This document shows positions 47,916 to 55,340 of a DNA stretch of 64,000 nt, piece by piece. Source of the stretch: Emticicia sp. 21SJ11W-3 (lineage in GTDB: Bacteria; Bacteroidota; Bacteroidia; Cytophagales; Spirosomataceae); assembly GCF_024138715.1 (NCBI RefSeq), contig NZ_CP092074.1, forward strand, positions 2,914,001 to 2,978,000. The letters are read 5' to 3'. Both the position numbers and the translations under genes were made by a program. How positions within the stretch are numbered: position 1 is the stretch's first letter; the number at the start of each line of letters is the position of its first letter. Below the pieces are notes generated by a model that did no database searches, had not been told where the DNA came from, and saw nothing but the letters and a program-made list of their open reading frames with translations.

Positions 47916-49568
47916 TTATTTTTTTATGAATTTGGTGGATAAGTTCATGGCTCGTATCAGGTACGTACCCGCAGGCAGGTGGTTGATTTTCAGGGTTTTG
48001 ATGTTTTGCCCCTGTTGCAGGCCGATGTTTTCTTCATAAATGGTTTTGCCTGCGGCGTTGGTCATGCTGATGCGCGTGGTTTGCGGTTGCGGGCTGTTCA
48101 GGCTGATGTGCAGTTCTTCTTCTGTCGGGTTCGGAAAAACCTTCAGAGCATTGGGCAATTGGCCGGGTTCCTGGCCCAGCAGGTTCATATCAAACCTGCA
48201 AAGAAAAATCTCGTAGCCTTTTAGTGGTATAAACAACTTCTGGTTGTTGTACGTGGCCTCTACCATTACGGCATCGTTGTCGTCTTTGGCGTAAGGGTTG
48301 TGCGCCACCACCAGCAAATGGTTATTTTTTACCACTGCCCGCCAGATAGGCTTGCGGTTATCAACATAGGCATGAGCCGGTTGAGGTATTACCAGCTGAT
48401 AGTTGCCCGTGAACATCTCTTTATAAGCCGACAAGCGGTGCAGGCCTTTAATAAAATACTCGTAGGTAGCAAAGTTTTCGTTGTTGGTAAAAAGGTTGGG
48501 GTCGTCCCATAGCCAGAGGCCACTGGCACCGGAGAAAAACGGAAAAATGGCTGTGGCTTCGGCCATAAACGGCTTTATGAACTTCTGAGCCGCATTGGTT
48601 ACATAACTGTAACGCAGCCAAACAAACGGAATGATGCGTTTATCGGGCGCCCAGGCGCGGTTTACCTCTATCTGAAAAAGCAGGTAGGCCAGGTAGTCGG
48701 GCGCCAGCGGGTGCGGGTAGTCATAATAATAATAGGCTGACGGCGCCAGGAAATCCTGCCGGGCCAGTACATCGCCGCCCAGGGTGTTCCGGTTGAAATC
48801 GTACATCAGGTAATTGAGCAGGCCGGGGTCGGTTGTCCATTTCTGCCAGCTATTACCGGGTATATTAATGTAGGTATTCAGAATGGGGGTGTCTGAATAC
48901 CCTGCTATGCTGGCCGGTTTATTGTTTTTGGTAAACAAAAAGGCCTCGGCATACAAGGCCTGTAAATCTTTTTTGTATTGGGTTATAAAGGCGTTATTGT
49001 CCAGGCCCCGGTAGGCAACAGGGGTTGTGGGGTGGTTTTTCAGAATCAGAATAGAATCGTTGCTTTTGATTTGCCGTTCAATATCGGGCACCAGCAGGTC
49101 TACTTCAGGCATGGTACTCAGTTCGTGCTGCCATCTGCCCTTGTAGCCGTCCAGATTGTTATTCCAGGGGCTGCGCAAGGCCCACCAGGGCTGGTCTGCG
49201 CCGTTAAAGGCTACGCCATACCATACCAGCGCTCTTTGATGTTTGGGCAGGGTGGCGTCGGCGTTTTCAAAAGTTGCCAGATGGCTAAACCCATACCTGA
49301 GCGGAAGCCGCTGGGCGTCGCCAAAGCGGGGGCCGCCATACACCAGCGTAAAAGGCAGGGTAAATTCGGGGAATTTCTGCCAGTCGATAATGCGGTTCTG
49401 GGCTGTGGGGCTGAACGGCGCCTCAACAGCATTGCAGATTTGTCCAAACGACCGGAAAGCGAATAACTGCAAGGCAGCAAACAGAAAAAACCATGGCACC
49501 CGTTTGTTCCAACCATGTAGCAGAGACAAACGGTAGCGAGGCCAATTCTTGTTGTTGCTGTGTATCAT
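47916..49568 (-). CDS. T9SS-secreted protein with type A sorting domain
   Basis: This 550-residue protein has an N-terminal signal segment (WFFLFAALQLFAFRSFGQ, about 26-43). Its C-terminal type A sorting domain (about 475-550) shows KVFPNPTEEELHISL, an Ig-like core, LPAGTYLIRAMN and a Lys-rich end (KFIKK). It should be exported by the type IX system and released or anchored at the surface. The middle part resembles a TIM-barrel glycan-active fold (DGYKGRWQHELSTMPEVDLL, ASGLWLWDDPNLF), but no glycoside hydrolase family was recognised and acid/base residues cannot be named. It confirms that the organism has T9SS. Confidence 0.82.
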   Translation of the reverse strand: MIHSNNKNWPRYRLSLLHGWNKRVPWFFLFAALQLFAFRSFGQICNAVEAPFSPTAQNRIIDWQKFPEFTLPFTLVYGGPRFGDAQRLPLRYGFSHLATFENADATLPKHQRALVWYGVAFNGADQPWWALRSPWNNNLDGYKGRWQHELSTMPEVDLLVPDIERQIKSNDSILILKNHPTTPVAYRGLDNNAFITQYKKDLQALYAEAFLFTKNNKPASIAGYSDTPILNTYINIPGNSWQKWTTDPGLLNYLMYDFNRNTLGGDVLARQDFLAPSAYYYYDYPHPLAPDYLAYLLFQIEVNRAWAPDKRIIPFVWLRYSYVTNAAQKFIKPFMAEATAIFPFFSGASGLWLWDDPNLFTNNENFATYEYFIKGLHRLSAYKEMFTGNYQLVIPQPAHAYVDNRKPIWRAVVKNNHLLVVAHNPYAKDDNDAVMVEATYNNQKLFIPLKGYEIFLCRFDMNLLGQEPGQLPNALKVFPNPTEEELHISLNSPQPQTTRISMTNAAGKTIYEENIGLQQGQNIKTLKINHLPAGTYLIRAMNLSTKFIKK

Positions 49569-49588
49569 GTAAAGATAACCGCGAAAAA

Positions 49589-50263
49589 CTATTGCTTGTT
49601 CAATTCATCAAAAACATAACGGATAGAACTGTAAGAATTAAGCAGGGCTTTCTGCACCTGTTTTTCGTCCATCCAGCTTAATTCTTCAATGCCCTCTTCT
49701 GTCTGGGGTTTCATGTGGGTGTCGTCGGTACATTGCATTATATACCATTTGGTGCGTTTCAGTATCTTGTTATTGCCCATGGCATAGGTGTGCCAGGTTG
49801 TGCAAATTTTTTCACCAAGTATCACACTTATGTTGCATTCTTCCTCAACCTCGCGTATGGCTGTGGTTTTAGACTTCTCGTCGTCGTCGCGTTTGCCTTT
49901 GGGGAGGTCCCACTTGCCGAGGCGATACATCATCAGTATTTTATCGTCGTCATTAAAAACAACGCCTCCAGCGGCTTTTACTACCTTATAATAGCCCTTT
50001 ATCTGCTGTTCAATGCTGGTTTTGTCGTCTACCACAAACACCACCGACTGGAAGTCGAAGTCTTTCACTGTCCACAAAAGGCGAAAGAATTTCTCAATAG
50101 TGGCGGCAGAAGTATTTAATATGATGACGTGTCCTTTAAACCGTTTTTCGGTGAGTGGCTCCAGTCGGGCATCCAGCATGATATCAAAGTCATTGCCGTG
50201 CAAATGATGGAACTTATTTTTACTTATAATCTTTACAGGTTTGTCGTCAATGAAGATAACCAT
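49589..50263 (-). CDS. Nudix hydrolase with N-terminal extension
   Basis: This is a 224-residue protein. The Nudix box lies at about 123-145: GKRDDDEKSKTTAIREVEEE, then CNI, with the REVEEE metal-binding core intact. The domain runs from about 97 to 215. The N-terminal 95 residues form a separate, unrecognised domain. Substrates of the family are nucleoside diphosphates linked to another group. It ends 20 bp before the T9SS cargo gene on the same strand. The actual substrate is unknown. Confidence 0.9.
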   Translation of the reverse strand: MVIFIDDKPVKIISKNKFHHLHGNDFDIMLDARLEPLTEKRFKGHVIILNTSAATIEKFFRLLWTVKDFDFQSVVFVVDDKTSIEQQIKGYYKVVKAAGGVVFNDDDKILMMYRLGKWDLPKGKRDDDEKSKTTAIREVEEECNISVILGEKICTTWHTYAMGNNKILKRTKWYIMQCTDDTHMKPQTEEGIEELSWMDEKQVQKALLNSYSSIRYVFDELNKQ

Positions 50264-50435
50264 TGGTTTTGTTCAGGCAGATTTGTTTCTGGCAGCAAAG
50301 TTCGTAATTTTTTTGAAAGTTATTGAAGCCGTAAAAAAATTATAATACACATTTCGTTCAGAATATTTGTAAAACATATTATTTTGCACTTTAATCACCA
50401 TCTGGCCCACCTACCGGCGGGCCAAAAACTTCTAA

Positions 50436-51722
50436 ATGGAAATTTTAATTATCCTTTTTTTAGTAATACTCAACGGTATTTTCTCTATGTCAGAGATTGC
50501 CCTGGTATCATCCCGCAAAACTAAACTAGAAATATCAAGCAAAAATGGTGATAAAAGAGCGCAGGCAGCGCTAGACCTGGCTAATTCTCCCAATCGTTTT
50601 TTATCTACGGTTCAAATCGGCATCACCCTCATCAGTCTCTTGACGGGTATTTTTTCAGGCGACAGCCTGACACTACACCTGCACGATACGCTGCTGGCCT
50701 GGGGTTTCCCGCCACTTTATGCCAATGAAGTATCGGTGGGGCTTATTGTACTCATTATCGGCTTTGTACAGTTGGTACTGGGCGAACTGGTACCCAAACG
50801 TATAGGCATGGCAAACCCCGAGGCCATAGCCAAAGCGGTAGCCGCGCCGATGAACATCCTGTCGAAAATTACTTCTCCGTTTATATGGCTGCTCACCAGA
50901 AGCAGCGACCTTATTTTTAAGATGTTCGGCATTACGCAGTCTGACTTTGCAGTAACTGAAGAAGAAATAAAATCGATGATTCAGGAAGGTGCAACCGGCG
51001 GAGCCATTGACGAGATTGAACAGGAAATTGTGCAGAACGTTTTTCATCTGGGCGATAGGAAAATTACCACCCTGATGACCAGCCGTAACGAAATTACGAT
51101 GCTGGACGTAGAAGACAGCGTTGAAGAAAACAAAGCCAAGATTATTGAATACAAACACTCGGTGTATCCGGTTTGTAAAGACGGTATCGACAATATTATT
51201 GGTTTATTGTATATAAAAAACCTGTTGGGCAAAGACCTGGACACTGAGTTGAGAAACCTGGAACAGGTGCTGAAAGAACCACTGTTTATACCTGAAAACA
51301 ACCATGCGTACCAGGCCTTAGAGAAATTCCGTGAGGAGCGTATCCATGTGGGTATTATTGTTGACGAGTACGGCAGCGTGCTGGGTATGATTACCCTGAA
51401 CGATATTATGGATGCATTGGTGGGTGATATTTCGGTAGATAATGAGTTTAGCTACGAGATTTTTGAACGTGAAGACGGTAGTTTTCTGGTGGATGCCTCC
51501 CTGCCTTTTGATGATTTTCTGAATCATTTTGATATTCAGATTAACAATCGCCGCGAATACACCGGCTTTGATACCCTGGGCGGTTTTGCCCTGAACATAT
51601 TGAAAGAGATACCCGACACCGGCGATAAATTTGAATGGGAAGACTACGAATTTGAAATTATTGACATGGACAAAAACCGGATTGACAAGATTCTGGTAAT
51701 GAAGGTATCAAAAGAGAGTTGA
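50436..51722 (+). CDS. CNNM/CBS-domain membrane protein (HlyC/CorC family)
   Basis: This 428-residue protein has an N-terminal CNNM membrane domain with about four hydrophobic stretches (1-180; FLVILNGIFSMSEIALVSSR, ELVPKRIGMANPEAI). A CBS pair follows (about 205-335; FHLGDRKITTLMTSRNEI, IIVDEYGSVLGMITLNDIMD), and then a C-terminal CorC/HlyC transporter-associated domain (GFALNILKEIPDTGDKFEWE). The family is linked to magnesium efflux or sodium/magnesium exchange, not to haemolysis despite older names. It is a single gene with 172 bp upstream lacking a clear promoter. Confidence 0.93.
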   Translation: MEILIILFLVILNGIFSMSEIALVSSRKTKLEISSKNGDKRAQAALDLANSPNRFLSTVQIGITLISLLTGIFSGDSLTLHLHDTLLAWGFPPLYANEVSVGLIVLIIGFVQLVLGELVPKRIGMANPEAIAKAVAAPMNILSKITSPFIWLLTRSSDLIFKMFGITQSDFAVTEEEIKSMIQEGATGGAIDEIEQEIVQNVFHLGDRKITTLMTSRNEITMLDVEDSVEENKAKIIEYKHSVYPVCKDGIDNIIGLLYIKNLLGKDLDTELRNLEQVLKEPLFIPENNHAYQALEKFREERIHVGIIVDEYGSVLGMITLNDIMDALVGDISVDNEFSYEIFEREDGSFLVDASLPFDDFLNHFDIQINNRREYTGFDTLGGFALNILKEIPDTGDKFEWEDYEFEIIDMDKNRIDKILVMKVSKES

Positions 51723-51783
51723 TGAATTGTAAAATAAGGGTTGAGATTAACTCAAAACATTTTCTGACATTCACTACTTCGTT

Positions 51784-51846
51784 ATCCCGTAGGGATGATC
51801 TATCGGTAGAATAAATTCCTTAGAAAAATTCAAGTCCCGCTGGGAC
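51784..51846. repeat. pair of short CCCGTAGGG-type hairpins
   Basis: ATCCCGTAGGGAT (51784-51796) and GTCCCGCTGGGAC (51834-51846) are 50 bp apart; each is a 5-bp hairpin with a 3-nt loop. A third, weaker piece (ACCGTTCTGATGGGT) lies near 51910. They resemble a degenerate dispersed repeat. The rest of the 335-bp gap to pyrE shows nothing recognisable. Confidence 0.5.
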
Positions 51847-52057
51847 GATGGATTAATATACCATCCTTACAGGATTCACCTTTAGTATCAAGGTGTTTTC
51901 TACAGATATACCGTTCTGATGGGTCTCTGCGTACTTAAGAAAACACAAATTCTCTCTAAAAACCTGAAATTCAAGGTACAAACCTCATAAAAGGCTTTAC
52001 CTGAAATATATAACCAGTAACATTTTTTGCCTTCAGGCTACCTAATATAATATCTGA

Positions 52058-52687
52058 ATGAACACTTCGCGTAAAATTGCTTCTTATCTGTTATCAACCA
52101 AGGCCGTAAAATTAAGCCCCGACCAGCCGTTTCAATGGAGTTCGGGCTGGAACTCGCCCATTTATTGCGACAACCGCGTAACGTTGTCTTACCCGGAAGC
52201 AAGAACATTTATTAAAAAATCGTTGGCCAAGGCCATTAAAAAGCATTTTCCTGAGGCCGAACTCATAGCTGGTGTAGCCACTGCCGGTATACCGCAAGGC
52301 GCGCTGGTAGCCGAGGCGCTTGGCCTGCCGTTTGCCTATGTGCGCCCCAAACCGAAAGAACACGGCATGGGCAACCAGATTGAAGGCCGTATTGAAAAAG
52401 GACAGAAAGTGGTGGTTATTGAAGACCTGATATCAACAGGTGGCAGCTCTCTGAAAGCCGTTGACGCCCTGCGCGCCGCCGGAATTGAAGTGGTGGGTAT
52501 GGCAGCCATTTTTACCTATGGCTTTAAAGTAGCCGACCAGAACTTTGCCGACAAACAGGTGCCGCTGGTAACGCTGAGCCATTATAATGCCTTGATAGAC
52601 GAGGCCATCAAGCAGAATTATATATCGGCTGAATCGTTGGAATCGCTTAAAAAATGGCGCAGAAAACCCGAAACCTGGGGTAAGTAA
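52058..52687 (+). CDS. pyrE: orotate phosphoribosyltransferase
   Basis: This 209-residue enzyme converts orotate and PRPP to orotidine 5'-phosphate in pyrimidine synthesis. The PRPP-binding site is VVVIEDLISTGGSSLKA (about 127-143). Other marks are WSSGWNSPIYCDNR near the start, GVATAGIPQGALVAE, and the loop RPKPKEHGMGNQIEG containing the catalytic Lys and His. It is cytoplasmic. It lies 60 bp upstream of the HPr-kinase-like gene on the same strand, but the functions are unrelated, so a common transcript would be coincidental. Confidence 0.96.
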   Translation: MNTSRKIASYLLSTKAVKLSPDQPFQWSSGWNSPIYCDNRVTLSYPEARTFIKKSLAKAIKKHFPEAELIAGVATAGIPQGALVAEALGLPFAYVRPKPKEHGMGNQIEGRIEKGQKVVVIEDLISTGGSSLKAVDALRAAGIEVVGMAAIFTYGFKVADQNFADKQVPLVTLSHYNALIDEAIKQNYISAESLESLKKWRRKPETWGK

Positions 52688-52746
52688 GCACAAGAATTGA
52701 TACAATCTTTTACGAGGCAGAAACCCCATTCTGTCGCTTTGTTTAT

Positions 52747-53679
52747 ATGGCAGGTGGTATCTGCCTTTCAGAATCTATCAGAATGGTCTCTTATATTTAT
52801 AAAGGTTGTGGTATCAACATAAGCTCTGAACTGCCATTGCCTGAACTGGTACCGGGCGATGCCACCCCGGCAGACCTCAGCATCAGAATAGGCCCGGTAC
52901 CAGACCAGCCAACAGCCGAGGTAACAGACATTGGCCCCGGCTATATGGCAAGTGCCCATGAGTACATTTTCAGGTTACCGAATGTGGCAGGCTATTATGC
53001 AAGAGATGGTAAAGAAATATGGATTGACCCGGCTAAAAATGCCGACGCTGAAAGCATCAGACATTTTTTACTGAATCAGGTTTTGCCACAGATACTGTTT
53101 CAGAGAAATCTGATACCATTGAAAGCATCAGGTATTATCTATAACAACCAGGTGGTTTTGTTTGTAGGGCGCAGCGGAGCAGGCAAGTCTACCCTTCTGG
53201 CATCTCTAAAGCAAAGAGGTTATCAAGTATTTACTGATGATATGTGCGTTATGCGCCACAATGCCAAAGGAGAAATAGAAATACTGGCAGGTTATGCTAC
53301 TATAAAATTATGGCAAGATGCCTACAAAATACTTCAATTGGGCAATCCGGATGAAAGCATGAGAATACGGCCTCAATTGCCCAAATACAATACGTTTATT
53401 CATGATGAGTTCCTGACTTACCCGTATCAGGCAGCAACAACCATTTTTTTATTAGAGGCTACCATCCAAAAAAGCGCCTATACAGCAGGTGTATCCTATG
53501 CCAGCTTGTTTAAAGCACACACAGATAGCCTGCATGGTAAATCTTTCAATAAAAGGCAACTGGTGTTTAATGTGCTTAGCAATTTTCTTAAAAACAAAAC
53601 CGCGTACCGTATCAGGCGCTCGGTACACCAGGATTCGATTGATGAAATGGTAAAGTTTATTGAAACCAAAATCTGCTAA
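52747..53679 (+). CDS. HPr-kinase-like RiPP-associated kinase
   Basis: This 310-residue protein has a P-loop GRSGAGKS at 141-148, followed by FTDDMCVMRHN, the Asp-Asp characteristic of HPr kinase/phosphorylase-like proteins. A start at 52783 (MVSYIYKG) is equally possible. Such short HprK-like proteins, lacking the HPr-specific C-terminal motif, occur in lasso peptide clusters. In the paeninodin type they phosphorylate the C-terminal Ser of the precursor. Both precursors here end in Ser, which fits. The sulfotransferase gene starts 3 bp after its stop, so the two are co-transcribed. Activity on the precursor is inferred. Confidence 0.82.
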   Translation: MAGGICLSESIRMVSYIYKGCGINISSELPLPELVPGDATPADLSIRIGPVPDQPTAEVTDIGPGYMASAHEYIFRLPNVAGYYARDGKEIWIDPAKNADAESIRHFLLNQVLPQILFQRNLIPLKASGIIYNNQVVLFVGRSGAGKSTLLASLKQRGYQVFTDDMCVMRHNAKGEIEILAGYATIKLWQDAYKILQLGNPDESMRIRPQLPKYNTFIHDEFLTYPYQAATTIFLLEATIQKSAYTAGVSYASLFKAHTDSLHGKSFNKRQLVFNVLSNFLKNKTAYRIRRSVHQDSIDEMVKFIETKIC

Positions 53680-53682
53680 CCT

Positions 53683-54534
53683 ATGCAAGACACACTTCGT
53701 AAAATTGTATGGCTGGCCTCATATCCCAAAAGTGGCAATACCTGGTTCAGATTGTTTTTGTCGGCACTTGCCAATAAAGGCAATTTAGATATTAACCGTC
53801 TTCGTTTCCAGATGATATATTCGTCGAGAGATATATTTGAGAGCGTAAGCGGAATTGACTCGCGGTATCTTTATGACGAAGAAGCCAAATTACTGCAGCC
53901 GGAGGTTTTTAGAAAAATTGCTGCTGATTCAACAGAAAACCTGTATATAAAAATTCATGATGCTTTTGTGCAGGCAAACGGCACTACACCCATAGTACCA
54001 GAAGATGCAAGCCTTTGTGCCATTTATTTTATCAGAAATCCGCTTGATATTGTTGCTTCTCTGGCCAATCATTTAAATAAACCTATTCATTATGCTTTAA
54101 CTCTGCTTTGCAATAAAGCAGGTTTTTTTGTGCCGCAACATGGTAATCTGAACAATCGTAATCAGTTCAGACAGTATTTATCAGACTGGAGTTCGCATGT
54201 GCAGAGCTGGACCAATGGCCCGAATTTTCCTGTATATGTAGTCAGGTATGAAGATATGCTCGAAAACCCCTTTCAGGTATTTAAGCAATTACTGGTTTAT
54301 ACAGGCGTAACTGAATACAGCGATGATGCCATCAGGGCTGCCGTTGAAGCTACTGCTTTTGATAAACTGAAAAAGCAGGAAAATGAAAAAGGTTTCAACG
54401 AGAAATTCAGCGTTGAAACCCCTAGTTTTTTTAGAAGCGGCCTGCAAGGTAACTGGGTTAATGAGCTAAGTGCCCAGGAAGTGGAAACCTTAATACAAAA
54501 CCACAGTGAAGTAATGACCCGCTTTGGCTATTAG
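53683..54534 (+). CDS. sulfotransferase-domain protein of the RiPP cluster
   Basis: This 283-residue PAPS-dependent sulfotransferase fold has the 5'-phosphosulfate loop YPKSGNTWFRLF (14-25) and the 3'-phosphate site around IYFIRNPLDIVASLANHL (about 115-132), followed by VRYEDMLENPFQVFKQLL. The C-terminal FRSGLQGNWVNELS is the usual end. It is cytoplasmic. It follows the kinase gene with a 3-bp gap and ends 9 bp from the convergent precursor gene at 54544-54687. Its last 45 codons are duplicated, as a remnant, at 54856-54993. The substrate could be the peptide (Ser/Thr) or a small molecule; this is not known. Confidence 0.88.
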   Translation: MQDTLRKIVWLASYPKSGNTWFRLFLSALANKGNLDINRLRFQMIYSSRDIFESVSGIDSRYLYDEEAKLLQPEVFRKIAADSTENLYIKIHDAFVQANGTTPIVPEDASLCAIYFIRNPLDIVASLANHLNKPIHYALTLLCNKAGFFVPQHGNLNNRNQFRQYLSDWSSHVQSWTNGPNFPVYVVRYEDMLENPFQVFKQLLVYTGVTEYSDDAIRAAVEATAFDKLKKQENEKGFNEKFSVETPSFFRSGLQGNWVNELSAQEVETLIQNHSEVMTRFGY

Positions 54535-54543
54535 TTTATCCGG

Positions 54544-54687
54544 TCATGAACCGGTTGAAACTCCGCCTCCATCATTGCCTGTATTAGATGACCCTTCTAT
54601 TATGTCCGCCGATAAAAGTTCTATTCTCGGTGTTTCCCAGGTTTTTTTAACAGTCAATTCTGCTTTTACTACATTTGAATCTTCCAT
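54544..54687 (-). CDS. RiPP precursor peptide 1 (lasso-like)
   Basis: This is a 47-residue ORF not long enough for routine calling. It starts at ATG 54687 (MEDSNVVKAELTVKK) and has a leader with KKTWETPRIELLS, in which WxxP stands where YxxP recognition motifs of lasso leaders lie. If the core begins at the Gly after ADIIE it reads GSSNTGNDGGGVSTGS: Gly1, Asp8 for an 8-residue macrolactam and a C-terminal Ser16. The paralogue at 54997-55140 has the same length and matching positions. Absence of bulky residues makes a stable threaded lasso doubtful. Support comes from paralogy plus the adjacent cyclase, kinase and sulfotransferase genes. Confidence 0.8.
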   Translation of the reverse strand: MEDSNVVKAELTVKKTWETPRIELLSADIIEGSSNTGNDGGGVSTGS

Positions 54688-54855
54688 AATACAATTATTA
54701 AAAATTTATAGATAAATATTTTTTACTTTTTCCGGGTTAATCGCTGGGTCACTCAAATAAAAATATAATCAACTGTAAATACCTGCTAATCAGTTAATTA
54801 TAAATGTATTATGCAATAACCAAAGCAGTTTTCGAAAAACCGGGGAAAACAGAAG

Positions 54856-54993
54856 AAATTCAGCGTTGAAACCCCTGATTTTTTTAGAAGCGGCCTGCAA
54901 GGTAACTGGCTTAATGAGCTAAGTACTGAACAAGTAGATGCTATTATCAATTACCAACAGAAGACCATTAAAAGGTTTGGTTACCTGATATAA
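54856..54993 (+). pseudogene. remnant of a second sulfotransferase (C-terminal 45 codons)
   Basis: The frame encodes KFSVETPDFFRSGLQGNW followed by LNELSTEQVDAI, nearly identical to the end of the intact sulfotransferase (KFSVETPSFFRSGLQGNW). It ends in its own TAA 3 bp from the convergent precursor 2 stop codon. There is no start codon or upstream domain; the DNA upstream quickly becomes unrelated. It shows that a sulfotransferase-plus-precursor unit was duplicated and one enzyme copy was lost. Confidence 0.8.
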
Positions 54994-54996
54994 TTA

Positions 54997-55140
54997 TCAG
55001 GAAGCGGTATCAGTACCCGCGCCGTCAGTACCTGGTTGACCGCGTCCTTTTATTACATTCTCAGATAAAACAACTATCCTTGGTGTTTCCCAGTTTTTTT
55101 TAACTGGCAATTCTGAATTTACTTCTTTTTTAACTTCCAT
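54997..55140 (-). CDS. RiPP precursor peptide 2 (lasso-like)
   Basis: This 47-residue ORF starts at ATG 55140 (MEVKKEVNSELPVKK). Leader KKNWETPRIVVLS aligns with KKTWETPRIELLS of precursor 1. The putative core GRGQPGTDGAGTDTAS again has Gly1, Asp8 and terminal Ser16. It lies 200 bp downstream of the cyclase gene on the same strand. A -7-like box (TAATTTTG on the - strand, 55308-55315) occurs in the gap, but no matching -33 element was found. The conserved leader, equal length and divergent core are typical of paralogous RiPP precursors. Confidence 0.82.
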   Translation of the reverse strand: MEVKKEVNSELPVKKNWETPRIVVLSENVIKGRGQPGTDGAGTDTAS

Positions 55141-55340
55141 AATAGATATAAAAAAATTTGTTAATAATAGATATGAATAATTTTATTTACTAATTGAAAA
55201 AAAAACGGCAGAAAATTAAAATTTAAGATGGTAATGATAGCCAAGCCTGAAAATCTGATAAAAAATGGCTTAATCTGGCATTAATGAATCAGAAAAATCC
55301 TGTAAAACAAAATTAGAAATTCTATTTTAGAAAACTAAAC

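Noticed and set aside
54524-54715. 63-codon + strand frame after the sulfotransferase
   Set aside because: It is antisense to precursor 1, overlaps the sulfotransferase end and has no paralogue at the second unit, whereas the - strand frame does.
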